64,000 nt of DNA from Nicotiana tabacum (taxonomy: Eukaryota > Streptophyta > Magnoliopsida > Solanales > Solanaceae), in contig NC_134097.1 in NCBI RefSeq assembly GCF_000715075.1, forward strand, positions 131,438,997 through 131,502,996, read 5' to 3'. Of the stretch, positions 33,915 to 47,230 are shown one piece after another. The position numbers were made by a program, and so were the translations under genes. Every line of letters starts with the position of its first letter. Position 1 is the first letter of the stretch. The notes under the pieces were generated by a model, which did no database searches, was not told the origin of the DNA, and worked only from the letters and a program-made list of their open reading frames with translations.

Positions 33915-34175
33915 ATGGCCTCCCTTTCACCAGAACCCGGCGGCATGAACGCCGGTGACCACCCCCTTAACACCCCTGAAGCATCTCACCACCCGAACCT
34001 AAATATGTTACCCCCTAGCCTCAAATCCTCTCCCACCTTCTCGAATCTTCATTTGAAGATTCGAGACAAGACTCGATCTATACCAAACCACCCCAGATTC
34101 ACACTAGACAGTCCCCTGACCTCCCTCGTGACCAAACCAAGCTTGGTTTGGTCCGAATCTACCCACAACTCCTAG
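33915..34175 (+). CDS. Short LTR-borne open frame starting MASL, function unknown
   Basis: 86 residues, rich in Pro, Ser and His, with the start codon in gccgccatggcc context in the leader part of solo LTR-F. The elements at 37748-41681 and 49143-53096 also start a frame with MASL at a comparable LTR position, but the downstream residues differ. No domain is recognised. It may be a translated upstream frame of the retrotransposon transcript, or coincidental. Confidence 0.25.
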   Translation: MASLSPEPGGMNAGDHPLNTPEASHHPNLNMLPPSLKSSPTFSNLHLKIRDKTRSIPNHPRFTLDSPLTSLVTKPSLVWSESTHNS

Positions 34176-36400
34176 AATCTCAAATCTGAGAATCCAAACC
34201 TTAGAACACAAGGACCTGAGGAATTCGGCCAGTCTTAACAGGGGTTTGAGGTCTAATAGACCTTAATCAAGGTGTTCTCGGTTGAGAACACCCCGATTAA
34301 AGTTTGTTCGGCCTCAAATGGTCAAAGCTGAGTCATACTTGGGTCAGTTTTGTTTAAACATTTTCAGTAAGTTTTTCTTTGCCTTCCTGTTTTATTCGAG
34401 TGCTAATTGAGTTTGTTAGCATGTTCTGTTATGATTTCTGGTATTTTTCATTCCAATTTCTTCCGTCTTTGTAAGGCCTTTTATTGGGTCGTTGGTTTTC
34501 TGTGTGTGTTTTGAATGTATTCTGTGACATACATGTTCGATTAGATTAGTCGTCATATAAACAATTCGTATGGCTTCCCAATATTGTGCAAAGTTAGCTG
34601 AAGTTATTCAGGACCCCGTACGTATTGTTTATTTTAGCGATTCGTTATATCTGGCTATAATTAGTATAGTCGACTTGATAAACGTCGTCGATTAGTTTCC
34701 TATAGCTGAAGGGTCAAATATTCTAATTCATACAACTTCACGTAAGTAAACGAACCCATTGTTGTTAATTGATTGTCTGACATTGTTTGAGAGTAGTTTG
34801 TAACTGCATTCTAAAACAATTAGAAGAACCAGGCCAGGGCAGTCTTGAATTTGAACTTACAGAAGTTCAAAAGGCCCTGATGCTGCAATGGTTTAGGACA
34901 GTAATAACCAAGGATTAACAGGGGTAGTCTGGGGTTTGAAAAGAACAGAAAAGATTAGTTTAAGTAAGCTGACAAGCAGGGTACTGAATTAGGATTAAAT
35001 TAATGTCAATGAGGAACAAGACATAAGAGCATGGGAATTAAAATGAATATTTAAATGAACCCATAACTCTTGAACAAAAGGAATAAGCCAGGTGTGGGGA
35101 ACAAAATGGCTGGCATCAAGAAGATGCTTAGGCATGGGGTTTAATAGGTATGGGCAGTCTGCAATTGGCAGAATCCAGGCAGCTTGACTGCACTAGGTTG
35201 TTGGCTTATAAATAAGCTGTTTTCAGAACTTAAAAGGGGCTGGACTTTTAGTCTTCAGAGAAAAAGAAAAACAGAAAGAAATTTTCAAGAACACTTTAAC
35301 TAAACACTGTCCAAAACTGCACAAGGAACTAAGTTGGTTAAGCTGTTCTGGCCAAGTCAGTTATTCTAACTGGGGCTGTTACTGTTCCATTAAGAGAAGT
35401 TTGTGTGTATTCTGCTGTGATTGTTACTACACTGAGCTTCTGTGTGTTGTGGATTGAGTTTTAGTCTCCCTGATTGTCGGAACTGTGCTGGTTATTTGCT
35501 GAGCTTTGGTGGTTATTGAATTTTTGTTGCTATTGCATAAAACATTCTGGTTCCTTTCTCGGCTGGTTTCATTTACTATCCTGTTTTCTGGGATTATTTG
35601 TTTGTTGCTCGACCAACGTGTGAACTTCATCCTTATGGCTGGTTGTTTGTTGTCGGGTTGTTGCTGTTTAACTGCTGCTGCTGTGTTTGCTGTGTACTAC
35701 TCAACTGATTCTTTCCTTCTTCTTTTGTCTTCCCAACCAGGTACACAATTAATACTACCAATGTAACTTGAAAGTTTGAGCATGAATGCAAAAGAGAAGA
35801 TCTGCAGATGTTTTTTTATACATGGACTGTTGTATTAAATGTCATGTAGTGTATAATAGTTTACATTTTGTTTGGATACTGAAGGTAGCTTACACGCCTA
35901 GTAGATGTCAATGTAGGGTGATTGAATGTTAGTTGTGTATGCATGCTGTTAGGTAAAAAATATTCTCAATGCAGTAGGTTGTATCCCAGACTTGGTTTAA
36001 TTGTGTAACATATCGTTTAATACATGTCAAGCATGAAATTATCCATTACTAGCTAAGTTCATCTCCTTTTGATAAATTGCTTTGTTATAATTATTGATAA
36101 GCCACACCTTTAGAACAAAGAACATAAGTTTACGGTCTCAACCTCATGGAGGTCGACCCCAGGTAGAAATGGACCAAGCAGGTCCGCATCAGATGAACAG
36201 TGGCCGAGGTCAGGCCCATCTCGCATGAGCTGGATTTGGGCCCATAATGTTCGATCAGCAGTCCGTGCGTGTAGCCACATTTTCCTATTCTGTAAAAGCA
36301 TTTTGAATCCTGCTATAAGTAACCTGCAAGCATGCAATTAACTAGGACTATCTCTGTTTTCAGTTAGTAAAGATAAACGCGACAAGAAACGTAGTTGCTA

Positions 36401-37020
36401 TAGGATATCCTTTTAAAATAAGGACGAGATGAGCCTCGCCAAGTAAAAACGCACAAACTGCGGGGGCCTCGTTAAATGTGTATATCGAAGCATCCAGTTT
36501 CCAAGGCAGGTTGTTTAGCAAATCTCACGACCCTCCCGGAATAATAACGCGATAGTCTCTTTTAAGCGCGCATCTAATAATCTTATCTCCTTAAGCTCGG
36601 GTGCACATTTATGTGACCCAAATCCAAATCTCAGCAGAGTTGAAATGTGTCTCTAAATCGCAGGTACATTGATTGTAACGTGGTTCGAGATGCATGTCCA
36701 TGACGTTGCAAATTCCTTTAAAAAATAAGAATGAGATGAGCCTCACCGAATAAAAATACAAATTGCGGGGCCCTCAGTAAATACTTGTTTTAAATTACTT
36801 AGAATTCAGGAGGGCCGTTTAGCGAATTTCACGACCTTCCCAAAATAATAACACGCTAGTCCCTTTAGGCGCGTGTTTAATAATTTACTTTCTTAAACAT
36901 GGGTGTGCATTTCATGTGACCCAAATCCAAATCCCAAAACATCAAATAAAAATGTGTTCCGGATTGTGGGCGCATTTCATGTGACGCAATCCAAAGACAT
37001 GTTTCAAGTGATGTTCACAT
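36401..37020 (+). repeat. Tandem duplication of a ~310-bp block in solo LTR-F
   Basis: Two diverged copies begin near 36401 and 36710. Each has gagatgagcctc, then caaattgcgggg or caaactgcgggg, then a ttagcaaat/ttagcgaat segment, and ends in caaatccaaatc followed by a gcaggt/gggcgc stretch. LTR-B and the LTRs of the 37748-53096 element have this block once. Confidence 0.8.
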
Positions 37021-37381
37021 TCTTTTAAAATAATAATAACAAAGTGGTTAAAAGTTAAAATTTGCACATAAGTTCATATTTGTATAAAATCAGATAATCA
37101 AGCCGAATATAACAATTGAGAGACCGTGTTAGAACCACATAACTCGGGAATGCCTAACACCTTCTCCCGGGTTAACAGAATTCCTTATCCAGATTTCTGG
37201 TACGCAGACTGTAATACGGAGTCATTCTTTTCCTCGATTCGGGATTAAAATTGGTGACTTGGGACACCCTAAATCTCCCAAGCGGCGACTTTGAAATAAA
37301 TAAACAAATCCCGTTTCGATTGTCCTTTAATTGGAAAAACTCCCTTGCACCCTCGCGGGTGCGGAAAAAGGAGGTGTGACA

Positions 37382-37747
37382 ACCATGACCCAAAGATGCC
37401 CCACAGTAACCTGGGCAAGTTGACTGTGCAGGCCTGAATGAATGGCCTCTGTTGTGCTGAAACTAGCTCCTCGAAGGAGCACCACTATAGCTGCCAGAAC
37501 CTCGAGGCCTCTTAGCCACCCTCTCCTCTCACTCCTGACATCAAACAGTCTCAATCTTACGGGCGATATCAACAACCTCCTCGAACGTAGCACTAATCAC
37601 CCTTTCCCTGGTCATAAGAATACGGAGCTGATAAGTAAGACCATCAACAAACCTGTTGATCCTCTCTCGGTCTGTCGGAACCATCCAGATGGCATGACGA
37701 GACAACTCAGAAAACCTTAACTCATACTGTGACACAGTCATATCCCC
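37382..37747 (-). pseudogene. Gypsy-E gag part 2
   Basis: The frame on 37753-37541 gives MTVSQYELRFSELSRHA, then RINRFVDGLTYQLRI and FEEVVDIARKIET, the C-terminal half of the retrotransposon gag core. A frame change follows near 37540. It joins part 1 (ending LRRQFEWLRQG at 53102) and part 3 (33098), with the 5-bp duplications of the two insertions at its borders. Confidence 0.88.
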
Positions 37748-40700
37748 TGTCACACCTCCTTTTTCCGCGCCCGCGGGGGCGTAGGGAGTTTTTCCAATTA
37801 AAGGACAGTCGAAACGGGATTTATTTATTTATTTTAGAGTCGCCACTTGGGAGGTTTAGGGTGTCCCAAGTCACCAATTTTAATCCCGAATCGAGGAAAA
37901 GAATGACTCTGTATTACAGTCCGCGAACCAGAAATCCGGATAAGGAATTCTGTTAACCCGGGAGAAGGTGTTAGGCATTCCCGAATTCCGTGGTTCTAGC
38001 ACGGTCGCTCAACTGTTATATTTGGCTTGATTATCTGATTTTATACGTATTATAAACTTATGTGCAAGTTTTATCCTTTGGCCGCTTTTATTATTATATT
38101 TTTTAAAGAATGTGAACATCGTTTAAAAACATGTCTTTGGATTGGGTCACATAAAATGCATCCACGATCCGGAACGTATTTTTATTCAATGTTTTGGGAT
38201 TTGGATTTGGGTCGCATAAATGCGTACCCGTGTTTAAGGATGTATTATTATTATTTCGCGCCTAAAGCAATTAGCGATTTATTACTTTGGGGAAGGCCGT
38301 GAAATTTGCTAAACGGCCCATCCTGAAGTCTAAGTAATCAATTAAATTTTTATCGTGGGCCCCGCAATTTGTGTGTTTTATTTGGCAAGGCCCATCTCAT
38401 TTATTATAAAAGGATAATCCTAAAGTGCCTACATTTTTTCCTATTAAATTTGTTTCTACAAAATAAAAAAAAGAAAATATCTTAATTTATTTATATGTTA
38501 TTACCTAGTTACATTATACTAGGCATGTTCTCAGTTTGTCAAATAAAAAAAAAACATGGCAATCTAATTTTAAATCCTAGATCATTTACATGCTGAAATT
38601 AACCAATATTATTTAACTAAACAATATTTCTATCAAGTTCTTACTAGATGGCCTATTCGTTTGATTTTTACTTGACGAACTTACTACAACATTTATTTAT
38701 TTTTGGCAATATATAGGTAGTTCAATCGTTAAGCTATCGTCGGATATTCCACTATATGTATTAAATAGCTACACGATTCAGATCTTTTGCAAACTAAATA
38801 AATTATACATACAAATAAAATTCAGAATATAATTAAAGCTAATTCAGAATTTCAACGCTTCATTTTTTTGTATTCATGCTTCATATTCGGATTACAATAA
38901 CCAGCGTGTCAGTTGTGTACCTGATATCGGAAGCAAAAGAAAATGAAGATGAGAATCAGCAGCAGTAATAACAATACAACACAACAACAATAGTCCAGCA
39001 GCAGTAACAACCCAGGAACAGAGCTTGCATACCAGTGGAGCAGTAATCCAAAAAATAAAAGCTTCAAGCTTTGATTAAACAACAATTAATTCTAATTTCA
39101 AACAATGAAAGAAAGCAGAAGATTTTTTTTTTAGTTTTTATTTTATTTTGAAAGTTTAAATATTTTTCGGAATTTTCTCTCTCTTAAATGTTCAGCCCTT
39201 TTTCTCTCTCTTATTTTCAGATTCGTTTCTCTCTCTCGTTCTTCCCTCTATCTGTGTGTCTTTTTTCTCTTGTCTTGTGTTCAAGACTTCCTATATATAA
39301 TCCCAACCCATAAATCTTTTAATCAATTAAAATCAACCCATTTTGTCTACCCAACCCATTATCTTCCCACTCATCCCCATTACATTAAATAAATATATCA
39401 CACCACCCCATTATATTTTGTCCCTCATGCCTAACATAAACAAATACAAGATTCCCCCACACTAAAATTTGTCTTGTCCCCCATTTATATTAAATAACTA
39501 TATCACAACCCACCCCATTTCATTTTGTCCCCCATGTTTTATATAAACAATTACAAAATGTACAATTCCTAAACTACCCCTCCGACCTTATTGCAAATTA
39601 CTATTTTACCCTTCGAACGTACTACAAATTACAAAACTACCCCATCAGCTATAACAATCAATTAATCAAACTTAACCAAAATATAGACAATATGATCAAT
39701 TTCTAAAAATGTTTAAACAACAAATCACATGAACATGATTTCTTCAATATTTAAACAACAAATCATATGAACATGATTTCTTCAACATTTCAACAACAAA
39801 TCACATGAACACAAATTGAACAACAAAGAACAACTAAAATTTGATTGAACAATATTTTAGCAACAAACAATCCTATTTTCGGATTCAACAACAACAACAA
39901 ACAAGTATATTTAGATTTCTAAATTCAATCATATTGAACTTAAAATTAACTCTAACAATATTACAACCAACAATTCCTATATTAAACTTAGACAAGATTA
40001 TGAGACAAATTCAAGAAATAATCACAAATGATAAACAAGAAATCAAACTATACAAATTTCGGATTCAAGATCATCCAAACAAAGTATGAACATGAATTAA
40101 TCTATTTTTAAAACAACAAACATGACGGATTAACATGATTTAAACAATGTTAACAATTTCTGAAAAATACATAACAACATGAAACAAATTAAAGAAATAA
40201 TCAATTAAATTTCAATTTGAATCTGGCAAACATCAAACTAGCAATTCCTTTTTTACAAAATAAATAAAATTAACATGACGTAAACATGAAAAACAACTAA
40301 TTAAATTTCCATTTGAAATCTGAAAATTAATTCAACAAAACATATGAACATCAACAAAACAAAAATCAAATATCTAACAATAGACATGAACAAAACAAAC
40401 ATTTGCCGATTTTAGATTTAAGAGTATCAAAACGAAACACGGACAAAATAAAACTCAAAATCTACTAACCGGATCGACACGAAATATGTACGAACTGTCT
40501 CGCCAAAGCTCGACCAAAGCTCGACCAAACGACGACGAACGAATCTAAGAAGCAAACTGAAACAACGCCAACTTAAGGGTGCGGGCAGCAGCGAACAAAA
40601 CAAAAGCAGCTGAGGGGTGCGTTTGGTTCTGTACGCGAAGCAGAAGGAAGAAGACGAGGGTGAGGCAACAATGTCCAGCAGCAACCATGGTAGCAACAGC

Positions 40701-41681
40701 TCCGAGGAAGGAGGAGAAGCAGCGGCGATGATGTACTGGGAACGGGTTGGACGACGAGGGCAATGACAACAGTAGCAGCTATGTGAGCAGCAGGTGGACT
40801 GTTTGGGACGTGAGGTTGAGGACTGGCTCAGCATTAGAAGCGACGATGGTGAAGGGAGTCGACGGGCTGGTTGTTGATGACGAAGCCGCAACAGTGACGA
40901 CCATGGTTGTCGAGCTCGAGCTTGAAGGTGGTTGTGTGGTTTTAATGGAGGACGAGGGGGTTGTTTGGATGCGAGGGTGTTTTTGTGGACGAATAAGAAG
41001 GTAAAGGGAAGCCATGGGAGGTGTTTTTGAGTTTGGGGAAGAAGAAGCCAAAATGGGGGGGGGGATCCTTTCTTAGTTTTTTAGGGTTTTGGTTTTTTTC
41101 TTCCTTTCTTTTGTTTTGTTTTACAAGATAGGGGGTGTTGGGTTATGGACTGGGTCGACCCAGTTCGAAATGGACTGGGTCGTAGGGAAGATTGGGTATT
41201 TTTTGGGCTTGTGGCTTGAATTTGAAGAAGAGGCCCAATTCCGATTTTTTGTATTTTTGTTTTCTTTTTTCTTCTTTTATTTTTCTAAAACTAAATTATA
41301 AAAATACTTAAACTATTATTAAGAACTAAATTAAGTTATAAAAGCGCAAATTAACTCCCAATAACAATTAACGCACAATTAAGTAGTAATTAAGCATAAA
41401 ATTGTATATTTGGACATTAAATGCTAAAAATGCAAACGATGCCTATTTTTGTAATTTTTATTTTTTGTAAAACAAATTTAATTACTAACAATTGTAGAAT
41501 TAAATCCTACATGCAAAATGCGACATATTTTTGTATTTTTTATCAATTTAGCAAATAAACATGCACAGACAAATACAAATAATTATTCAAAAATACCACA
41601 AAATTGCACACCAAGGAAAATCATTTTATTTTTGAATTTTTGGGAGTAATTCTCATATTGGGCAAAAATCACGTGCTTACA
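37748..41681 (-). repeat. 3' LTR of the non-coding Tat/Ogre-type element (3934 bp)
   Basis: It is very similar to 49143-53096 over nearly its whole length; the clearest difference is at about 41090-41180. On the minus strand, an ATG in tcccatggct context (41015) starts a MASL frame, ending at a stop after VHLLLT. The tcag-gtacac motif lies at 38921/38920. Most listed frames (39841-40089, 40427-41301) are Ser/Thr- or Gln-rich shadows of LTR sequence. Confidence 0.9.
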
Positions 41682-41695
41682 GCTGCCCCTCTTTG
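41682..41695 (-). promoter_or_regulatory. Polypurine tract of the non-coding element
   Basis: On the minus strand caaagaggggcagc directly precedes the 3' LTR start tgtaagcacg. Confidence 0.8.
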
Positions 41696-41812
41696 CCCGA
41701 AGACACGAAGGGTTTTTGTGCAAAGATAGCGAGCGATTTTTGCCCATCCGAGTACTCCGTGTGAAGCATTTTTTTGAAAAAGATTTGACCGAACCTTTGC
41801 TTCAAAGGTTTC

Positions 41813-41851
41813 CTACATATCCCGGGCTAAACAGGAATCAGGTCAATGTAG
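41813..41851. other. Two-stem hairpin module, copy 1
   Basis: Outer stem ctacat (41813-41818) with atgtag (41846-41851). Inner pairing tcc (41820-41822) with gga (41834-41836) is weak. atcaggtca separates inner and outer 3' arms. Confidence 0.55.
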
Positions 41852-42179
41852 TTCGGGAAGTTTTGGTAGCTGGGACTACCGTGAGACTGCAATGTTACTG
41901 TTGTTGCATGCTATTACCATTGCTTACTGATCTCCTTGTTACACCGTGATTAAAAGAAAACAAGAAGCTAGGTAGACTGCAATTTGTTCTTGTTGCCTTG
42001 CTTTCTTGTCTGTTTGCATTTTTTCCGATGTTTTTCTTTTTTTTGACACATGCACTTGAGTTTGTGTTGGGACCTCTTGTTGCAACCTTCTGCTTCCCGG
42101 TGCCGGGGAATTTTATTGTTTTCTGCTGGGGATTCCCATTGTAACCCTCTGTTTTATTGTCCTCTGACTTGATCTTGAA

Positions 42180-42480
42180 ATGTATGCCTCTGTTGTATGG
42201 GCGGGCTCCCAACTTCAATACTTGAAAATTAAAGACTAAAATGTATGCCTCTGTTATCTGGGCGGGCTCCCAACTTCAACGCTTGAAATGTTAAGACTGA
42301 AATGTATGCCTCTGTTATCTGGGCGGGCTCTCAACTTCAACGCTTGAAATATAAAGACTGAAATGTATGCCTCTATTATCTGGGCGGGCTCCCAACTTCA
42401 ATGCTTGAAATGCAAAGACTGAAATGTATGCCTCTGTTATCTGGGCGGGCTCCCAACTTCAAATAAACAACTTTTGAAAT
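42180..42480. repeat. Tandem array 1 (about 60 bp, five copies)
   Basis: The unit contains atgtatgcctctgttatctg followed by ggcgggctcccaacttcaa and a short A-rich spacer. Copies are close to identical. Confidence 0.88.
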
Positions 42481-42483
42481 AAA

Positions 42484-43910
42484 CACCATTCCTCTCTTCA
42501 GGCGGGCTCCTGACTTCAACAACAACTTCTAAAATAAAATGCCTTTCCTCTCTTCAGGCGGGTCCTGATTTCAATAACAACTTTGAAAATAATCGTCATT
42601 CCTCTCTTCAGGCGGGCTCCTGACTTCAACAACAACTTCTAAAATAAAATGTCTTTCCTCTCTTCAGACGGGCTCCTGATTTCAACAACAACTTTGAAAA
42701 TAATCGCCATTCCTCTCTTCAGGAGGGCTCCTGACTTCAACCAATAAATCGCCATTCTATTCTTCAGGGGGCTCCTGACTTCAACCAATAAATCGCCATT
42801 CTATTCTTCAGGGGGCTCCTGACTTCAACCAATAAATCGTCATTCTATTCTTCAGGGGGCTCCTGACTTCAACCGATAAATCGCCATTCTGTTCTTCAGG
42901 GGGCTCCTGACTTCAACAACTTTTCAAAAAATGCCATTCCTTTCTTTGGATGGCGAGATTTCAACAACCCTTTTTTTAAAAACGCCTTTCCTTTCTTCAG
43001 ACGGGCTCCTGATTTCAACCAATAAATCGTCATTCTGTTCTTCAGGGGGATCCTGACTTCAACCGATAAATCGCCATTCTATTCTTCAGGGGGGCTCCTG
43101 ACTTCAACCAATAAATCGCCATTCTATTCTTCAGGGGGCTCCTGACTTCAACCAATAAATCGCCATTCTATTCTTCAGGGGGGCTCCTGACTTCAACAAC
43201 TTTTCAAAAATGCCATTCCTTTCTTTGGATGGCGAGATTTCAACAACCCTTTTTTTAAAAACGCCTTTCCTTTCTTCAGGCGAGCTCCTGACTTCCATCA
43301 ATAAATCGTCATTCTGTTCTTCAAGGGGGCTCCTGACTTCAACCAACAAATCTCCATTCTATTCTTCAGGGGGCTCCTGACTTCAACAACTTTTCAAAAA
43401 ATGCCATTCCTTTCTTTGGATGGCGAGATTTCAACAACCCTTTTTTAAAAACGCCTTTCCTTTCTTCAGGCAGGCTCCTGATTTCAACCAATCAATCGCC
43501 ATTCTGTTCTTTAGGGGGGCTCCTGACTTCAACCAATACATCGCCATTCTGTTCTTCAGGGGGGCTCCTGACTTCAACAACAACTTTAAAAATGCCATTC
43601 CTTTCTTTAGGTTGGCGAGATTTCAACAACTTTTAAAATAAAACGCCTTTCCTTTCTTCAGGCGGGCTCCTGACTTCCACCAATAAATCACCATTCTATT
43701 CTTCAGGGGGGCTCCTGACTTCCACCAATAAATCGCCATTCTATTCTTCAGGGGGGCTCCTGACTTCAACAACAACTTTAAAAATGCCATTCCTTTCTTT
43801 AGGTTGGCTCCTGACTTTAACTAATAAATCGCCATTCTGTTCTTCAGGGGGGCTCCTGACTTCAACCAATAAATCGCCATTCTATTCTTCAGGGGGGCTC
43901 CTGACTGCTG
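42484..43910. repeat. Tandem array 2 (about 43-60 bp, more than twenty imperfect copies)
   Basis: The core is ttcttcagggggctcctgac followed by ttcaac and cgccattctatt, with higher-order groups containing cctttctttggatggcgaga. Frames on both strands across this array are repeat artefacts. Confidence 0.88.
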
Positions 43911-44290
43911 ATATTTCAACTGTTCTTCCTTGTTCTCCAGGTGGACGCCTGAATGCTAATACTTCCATTGCTCTTCCTTGTTCTCCAGGTGGACGCCTGA
44001 TTGCTATTTCAACTGTTCTTCCTTGTTCTCCAAGTGGATGCGTGATTGCTATTTCAACTGTTCTTCCTTGTTCTCCAGGTAGACGCTTGACTTCTAATAT
44101 TTCCATTGCTTTTCCTTGTTCTCCAGGTGGACGCCTGACTTCTAACATTTCCATTGCTCTTCCTTGTTCTCCAGGTGGACGCCTGATTGCTATTTCAACT
44201 GTTCTTCCTTGTTCTCCAGGTGGATGCCTGATTGATAATACTTTCATCGCTCTTCCTTGTTCTCCAGGTGGACGCCTGATTGCTGGGGAT
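43911..44290. repeat. Tandem array 3 (about 48 bp, about eight copies)
   Basis: The unit contains cttccttgttctccaggtgg and acgcctgattgctatttcaa. Many units are a multiple of three long, giving the spurious frames 43784-44344 (+) and 43882-44298 (minus). Confidence 0.9.
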
Positions 44291-45947
44291 AATACCACTG
44301 GGGAAGTCTCCTTTCTTCCCCTCCTTCAAATTCATTTTTTTTAAACTGCTGGGGATAAAAATGTTATCTTCTGGGATAACATTGTTGAGGATAATGCTGC
44401 TGGGGAATTTTATCCCTACAAATCGATGCTTCATTCTTCTGAAAGCTGTTGGGGATGATAATGGCTTTTTGCTTTTCTGAGCACAAGTGTCATCCCTTTG
44501 TTCTGTTTGCTGGGGATAACTTCCTCCATTAAAACTTATTATGTTGGGGCAACACTGGTTCAAAGACCACTTCCCTTGAGACTGGTGTTATCTTTATTCT
44601 TCCTCGAATGGGTACCTAACTTCCAGAAAATTTTCCAAATGAAAGGAAAATTTTCTGCCCCAGTTTGACAGTCTCCCTTATGGCATGCATTTCTGTCATC
44701 AATGCCATTTCCTTTACCTGTTTCAAATCAAACAAAATTTGTTAGTTTAAAACGTGGTGGTTGGTTTTGATACTTCTACTGGGGATGGTTTTCCCTTTCT
44801 CCTTCCTTGCTCTGTGTTCCACAACTTGTTGGTGATGATATTATTTGCTGGGAATGATCCCTTTCTGCTGAGGATATCCCTCTTCTTTTGTGGCACAACT
44901 CGGAAATTGGCATTTCCCCGACCTTTTAGTCTCATATGAATTTCCCAAATCAGGCTCATTGCTCTCCTTGATTTGTCCACGAGCCTTGGCCTTGAGGTTT
45001 AATAACCTTTGATTTCGGCAATGATATCCCTCTTGACACTCGTCAATCTTTTTGTTGGGGATATCTTTCTTGATATTGGCCTCGCACTTGTTCCTTGCTG
45101 ACTATACCACTCGGATGTACTAGTCAGATCTCGTCTTGCATAATTGGAAAGCTGATGGCCTATTTTGAAGTCATTTCCCACTTGTTCTGACCAGACAGAC
45201 TCTACTGGGGAATTTTCTATGAAAGGAAAAGATAAAAGGGAACAGAATAAAAGACAAAGGAAAAAGGTGACTCTTTAACAAAAGAAACTATGAATAAAAA
45301 AAAACCTATCAAACGCAGATACCGACTCTAATGGTCATGACATGCATATGTGGCATATCCTCTGCCGTCAATCGTCTTTCAAGACCTTCAATTGGCAGTT
45401 CCCCCATCTGATTCTAGATCTTATTCGACTTGTAGTGCCCGAAGGGTTTTCACTATCAAGCCTCTCTCATTTTGGTTTTTCTCTCAGCTTTCATCGTCTT
45501 ATGGTGTCCGTGAAGATTTTCACCGATAAGACTCTCTCATTTATATCACTTTCCAGCTGGGGATTTGGAGTGTTTCCGGTATGACTTTCTCTGCTGGAGA
45601 TTAGAGTCCTTTCTGCTGTGGAACATAATGTTATGTTCACTGGTAAGACTCTCATTTGTCTGACTTGGCATCTTTTGTAGACTGGTCAGAAGGTCTTTCT
45701 TTGGATCGTAATGTGGGTTTTTGGACAGACTAGAAAGAAAGGGTATTAAAGGCTCAAAAACAAAAATAAATTTGGGGTTTAAAATTACAACCTTCGGAAC
45801 CAATTTTGCTTACCACAAGCGCAACCCTTGCCCCAGTTTTTTTTGCTTGGGGATTATTTATTTAAATTTTTTTTTTAATTTTTATTACACCATGCACACT
45901 GTAACCATTGTGGCTATTATGCACCCTATGACCGAGGCGTGAAGCGC

Positions 45948-45983
45948 CTACGTATCCTCTTTGAGGAATCAGGTCAAACGTAG
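45948..45983. other. Two-stem hairpin module, copy 2
   Basis: Outer stem ctacgt (45948-45953) with acgtag (45978-45983). Inner stem tcctc (45955-45959) with gagga (45963-45967), 3-base loop. Followed by atcaggtcaa. Confidence 0.65.
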
Positions 45984-47230
45984 TTCCCAATTCCTCTTTT
46001 TCCTTCTGAATTTCTTTTGTTTTTTTGTTTATCATTTTTCTCTTCTTATTTTTTTCGTTTTTTTTTTATTTGTTGATTTTTTTTTACCTTCCAGGCTCGT
46101 ATTTCCTAGTCATTGCTATTGATTCCGAACGAGGGGTATGAAAGAAAATAAATAAGGCTCAAAAATGGGTAACGAAGGATAAAGTGTTTAGGTAGCAGAA
46201 CAAAATGCCTTCGTCATTCCAGTCTTCAAAACATACCAAGTGCAAACAACACAATTGAACATAGATTTATAGTCTCCTCCGATGGTGTTGTACTTGACAA
46301 TTATGTTAAACATTTTATTTTTCCTTTGTCATTTCTAAAGCACCGTTGGGCGACACTCTCATTATCATGAACGACCCTCATGCCAATTTGGCGAATCTTG
46401 CTTTTAAACGGTTTTCTTTATGTTTTACTTGCCCCAGTTCGACATGACTCAGGATTCAAATAATCTCAAACCGTTCTTATTTCCTTTAAATGCTCTGATC
46501 ACCTCTCCAGGGTTTTATGATTAACTTTAAATACTTGGCCCAAACTGTGTGCGCATGTCCTGTCACTAGAATCGGCGTTGAATAAAAATGATAAAAGGAC
46601 TAAACAAAAAAATGACTGGAAACAATAAAAGACCGGCTTTTGTATTAGACTACCGGCGAAATGGTTTGAATAATAAAACAAACAAAACAACCAGAATAAA
46701 ATCCTAACACAGCCTTGACAAAACTTAAACAAACTGATATGACAAACTGGAAAGATAAGAAGGTTTGACACAAGACAATATTCGGATTACAACCCTAAGA
46801 ATAATCCGGACAACAGAAATGACAACAAAATAAGACACCACCAGCTTCTCTTTTGCTAACCAAGGAACGGAGCGTCCTCCCACTTTATCGAAATTGGCAT
46901 CTTTAGCCACTGAGCTTTGCATCAGTATTGTCCAGACCATTTCCAACTTCGATATCATCAACCTTAGTCAACAAGTCCCAATAGGATTCGAGTGCTTCTG
47001 TTATCATGCCTGATCCCCGCAAAGTGTGCTTCTGGGTCTTGTATTTCCGGCTTACCACAAACCAACCACCTTCTTTCTTTGCGATTCAAAACAAAACAGG
47101 TTAGAATGGACTCAGTTGGTCCCCATTATTAACAACATCTTTTTTTTTTCCTTTCTTTTTTTTTCGAATTTTTTTTTCTTCATTTTTGTCTCATTTTTTT
47201 TTTGTTGTGGTCGAATCTTATGGAGATTGC

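Larger units (their letters stand above)
33099..37381 (+). mobile_element. Solo LTR-F (Tat/Ogre-type), inserted in gypsy-E gag
   Basis: It begins tgtaagcacgtgattttt and ends ggaggtgtgaca. Flanks are actat (33094-33098) and accat (37382-37386), a 5-bp duplication with one later change, and gag of gypsy-E continues on both sides. At 4283 bp it is longer than LTR-B, partly because a ~310-bp terminal block is tandemly duplicated. A short frame with an ATG in good context (gccgccatggcc, 33915-34175) begins MASL. The pyrimidine-CAG followed by gtacac motif is at 35740/35741. No internal retrotransposon domain is present. Confidence 0.9.

Noticed and set aside
39841..40089. Identical 82-residue frame, also at 51228-51476
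   Set aside because: The duplication is explained by the two LTRs, and the sequence is AT-rich low complexity.
40427..41051. Ser/Pro/Leu-rich frames of 74-154 residues in the LTR (and their copies at 51813-52440)
   Set aside because: Most overlap one another in different frames within LTR DNA. Only the MASL start is shared between families, so only that was kept as a tentative finding.
43784..44344. 186-residue + frame and 138-residue minus frame
   Set aside because: Both are products of tandem array 3; the repeat length keeps frames open by chance.
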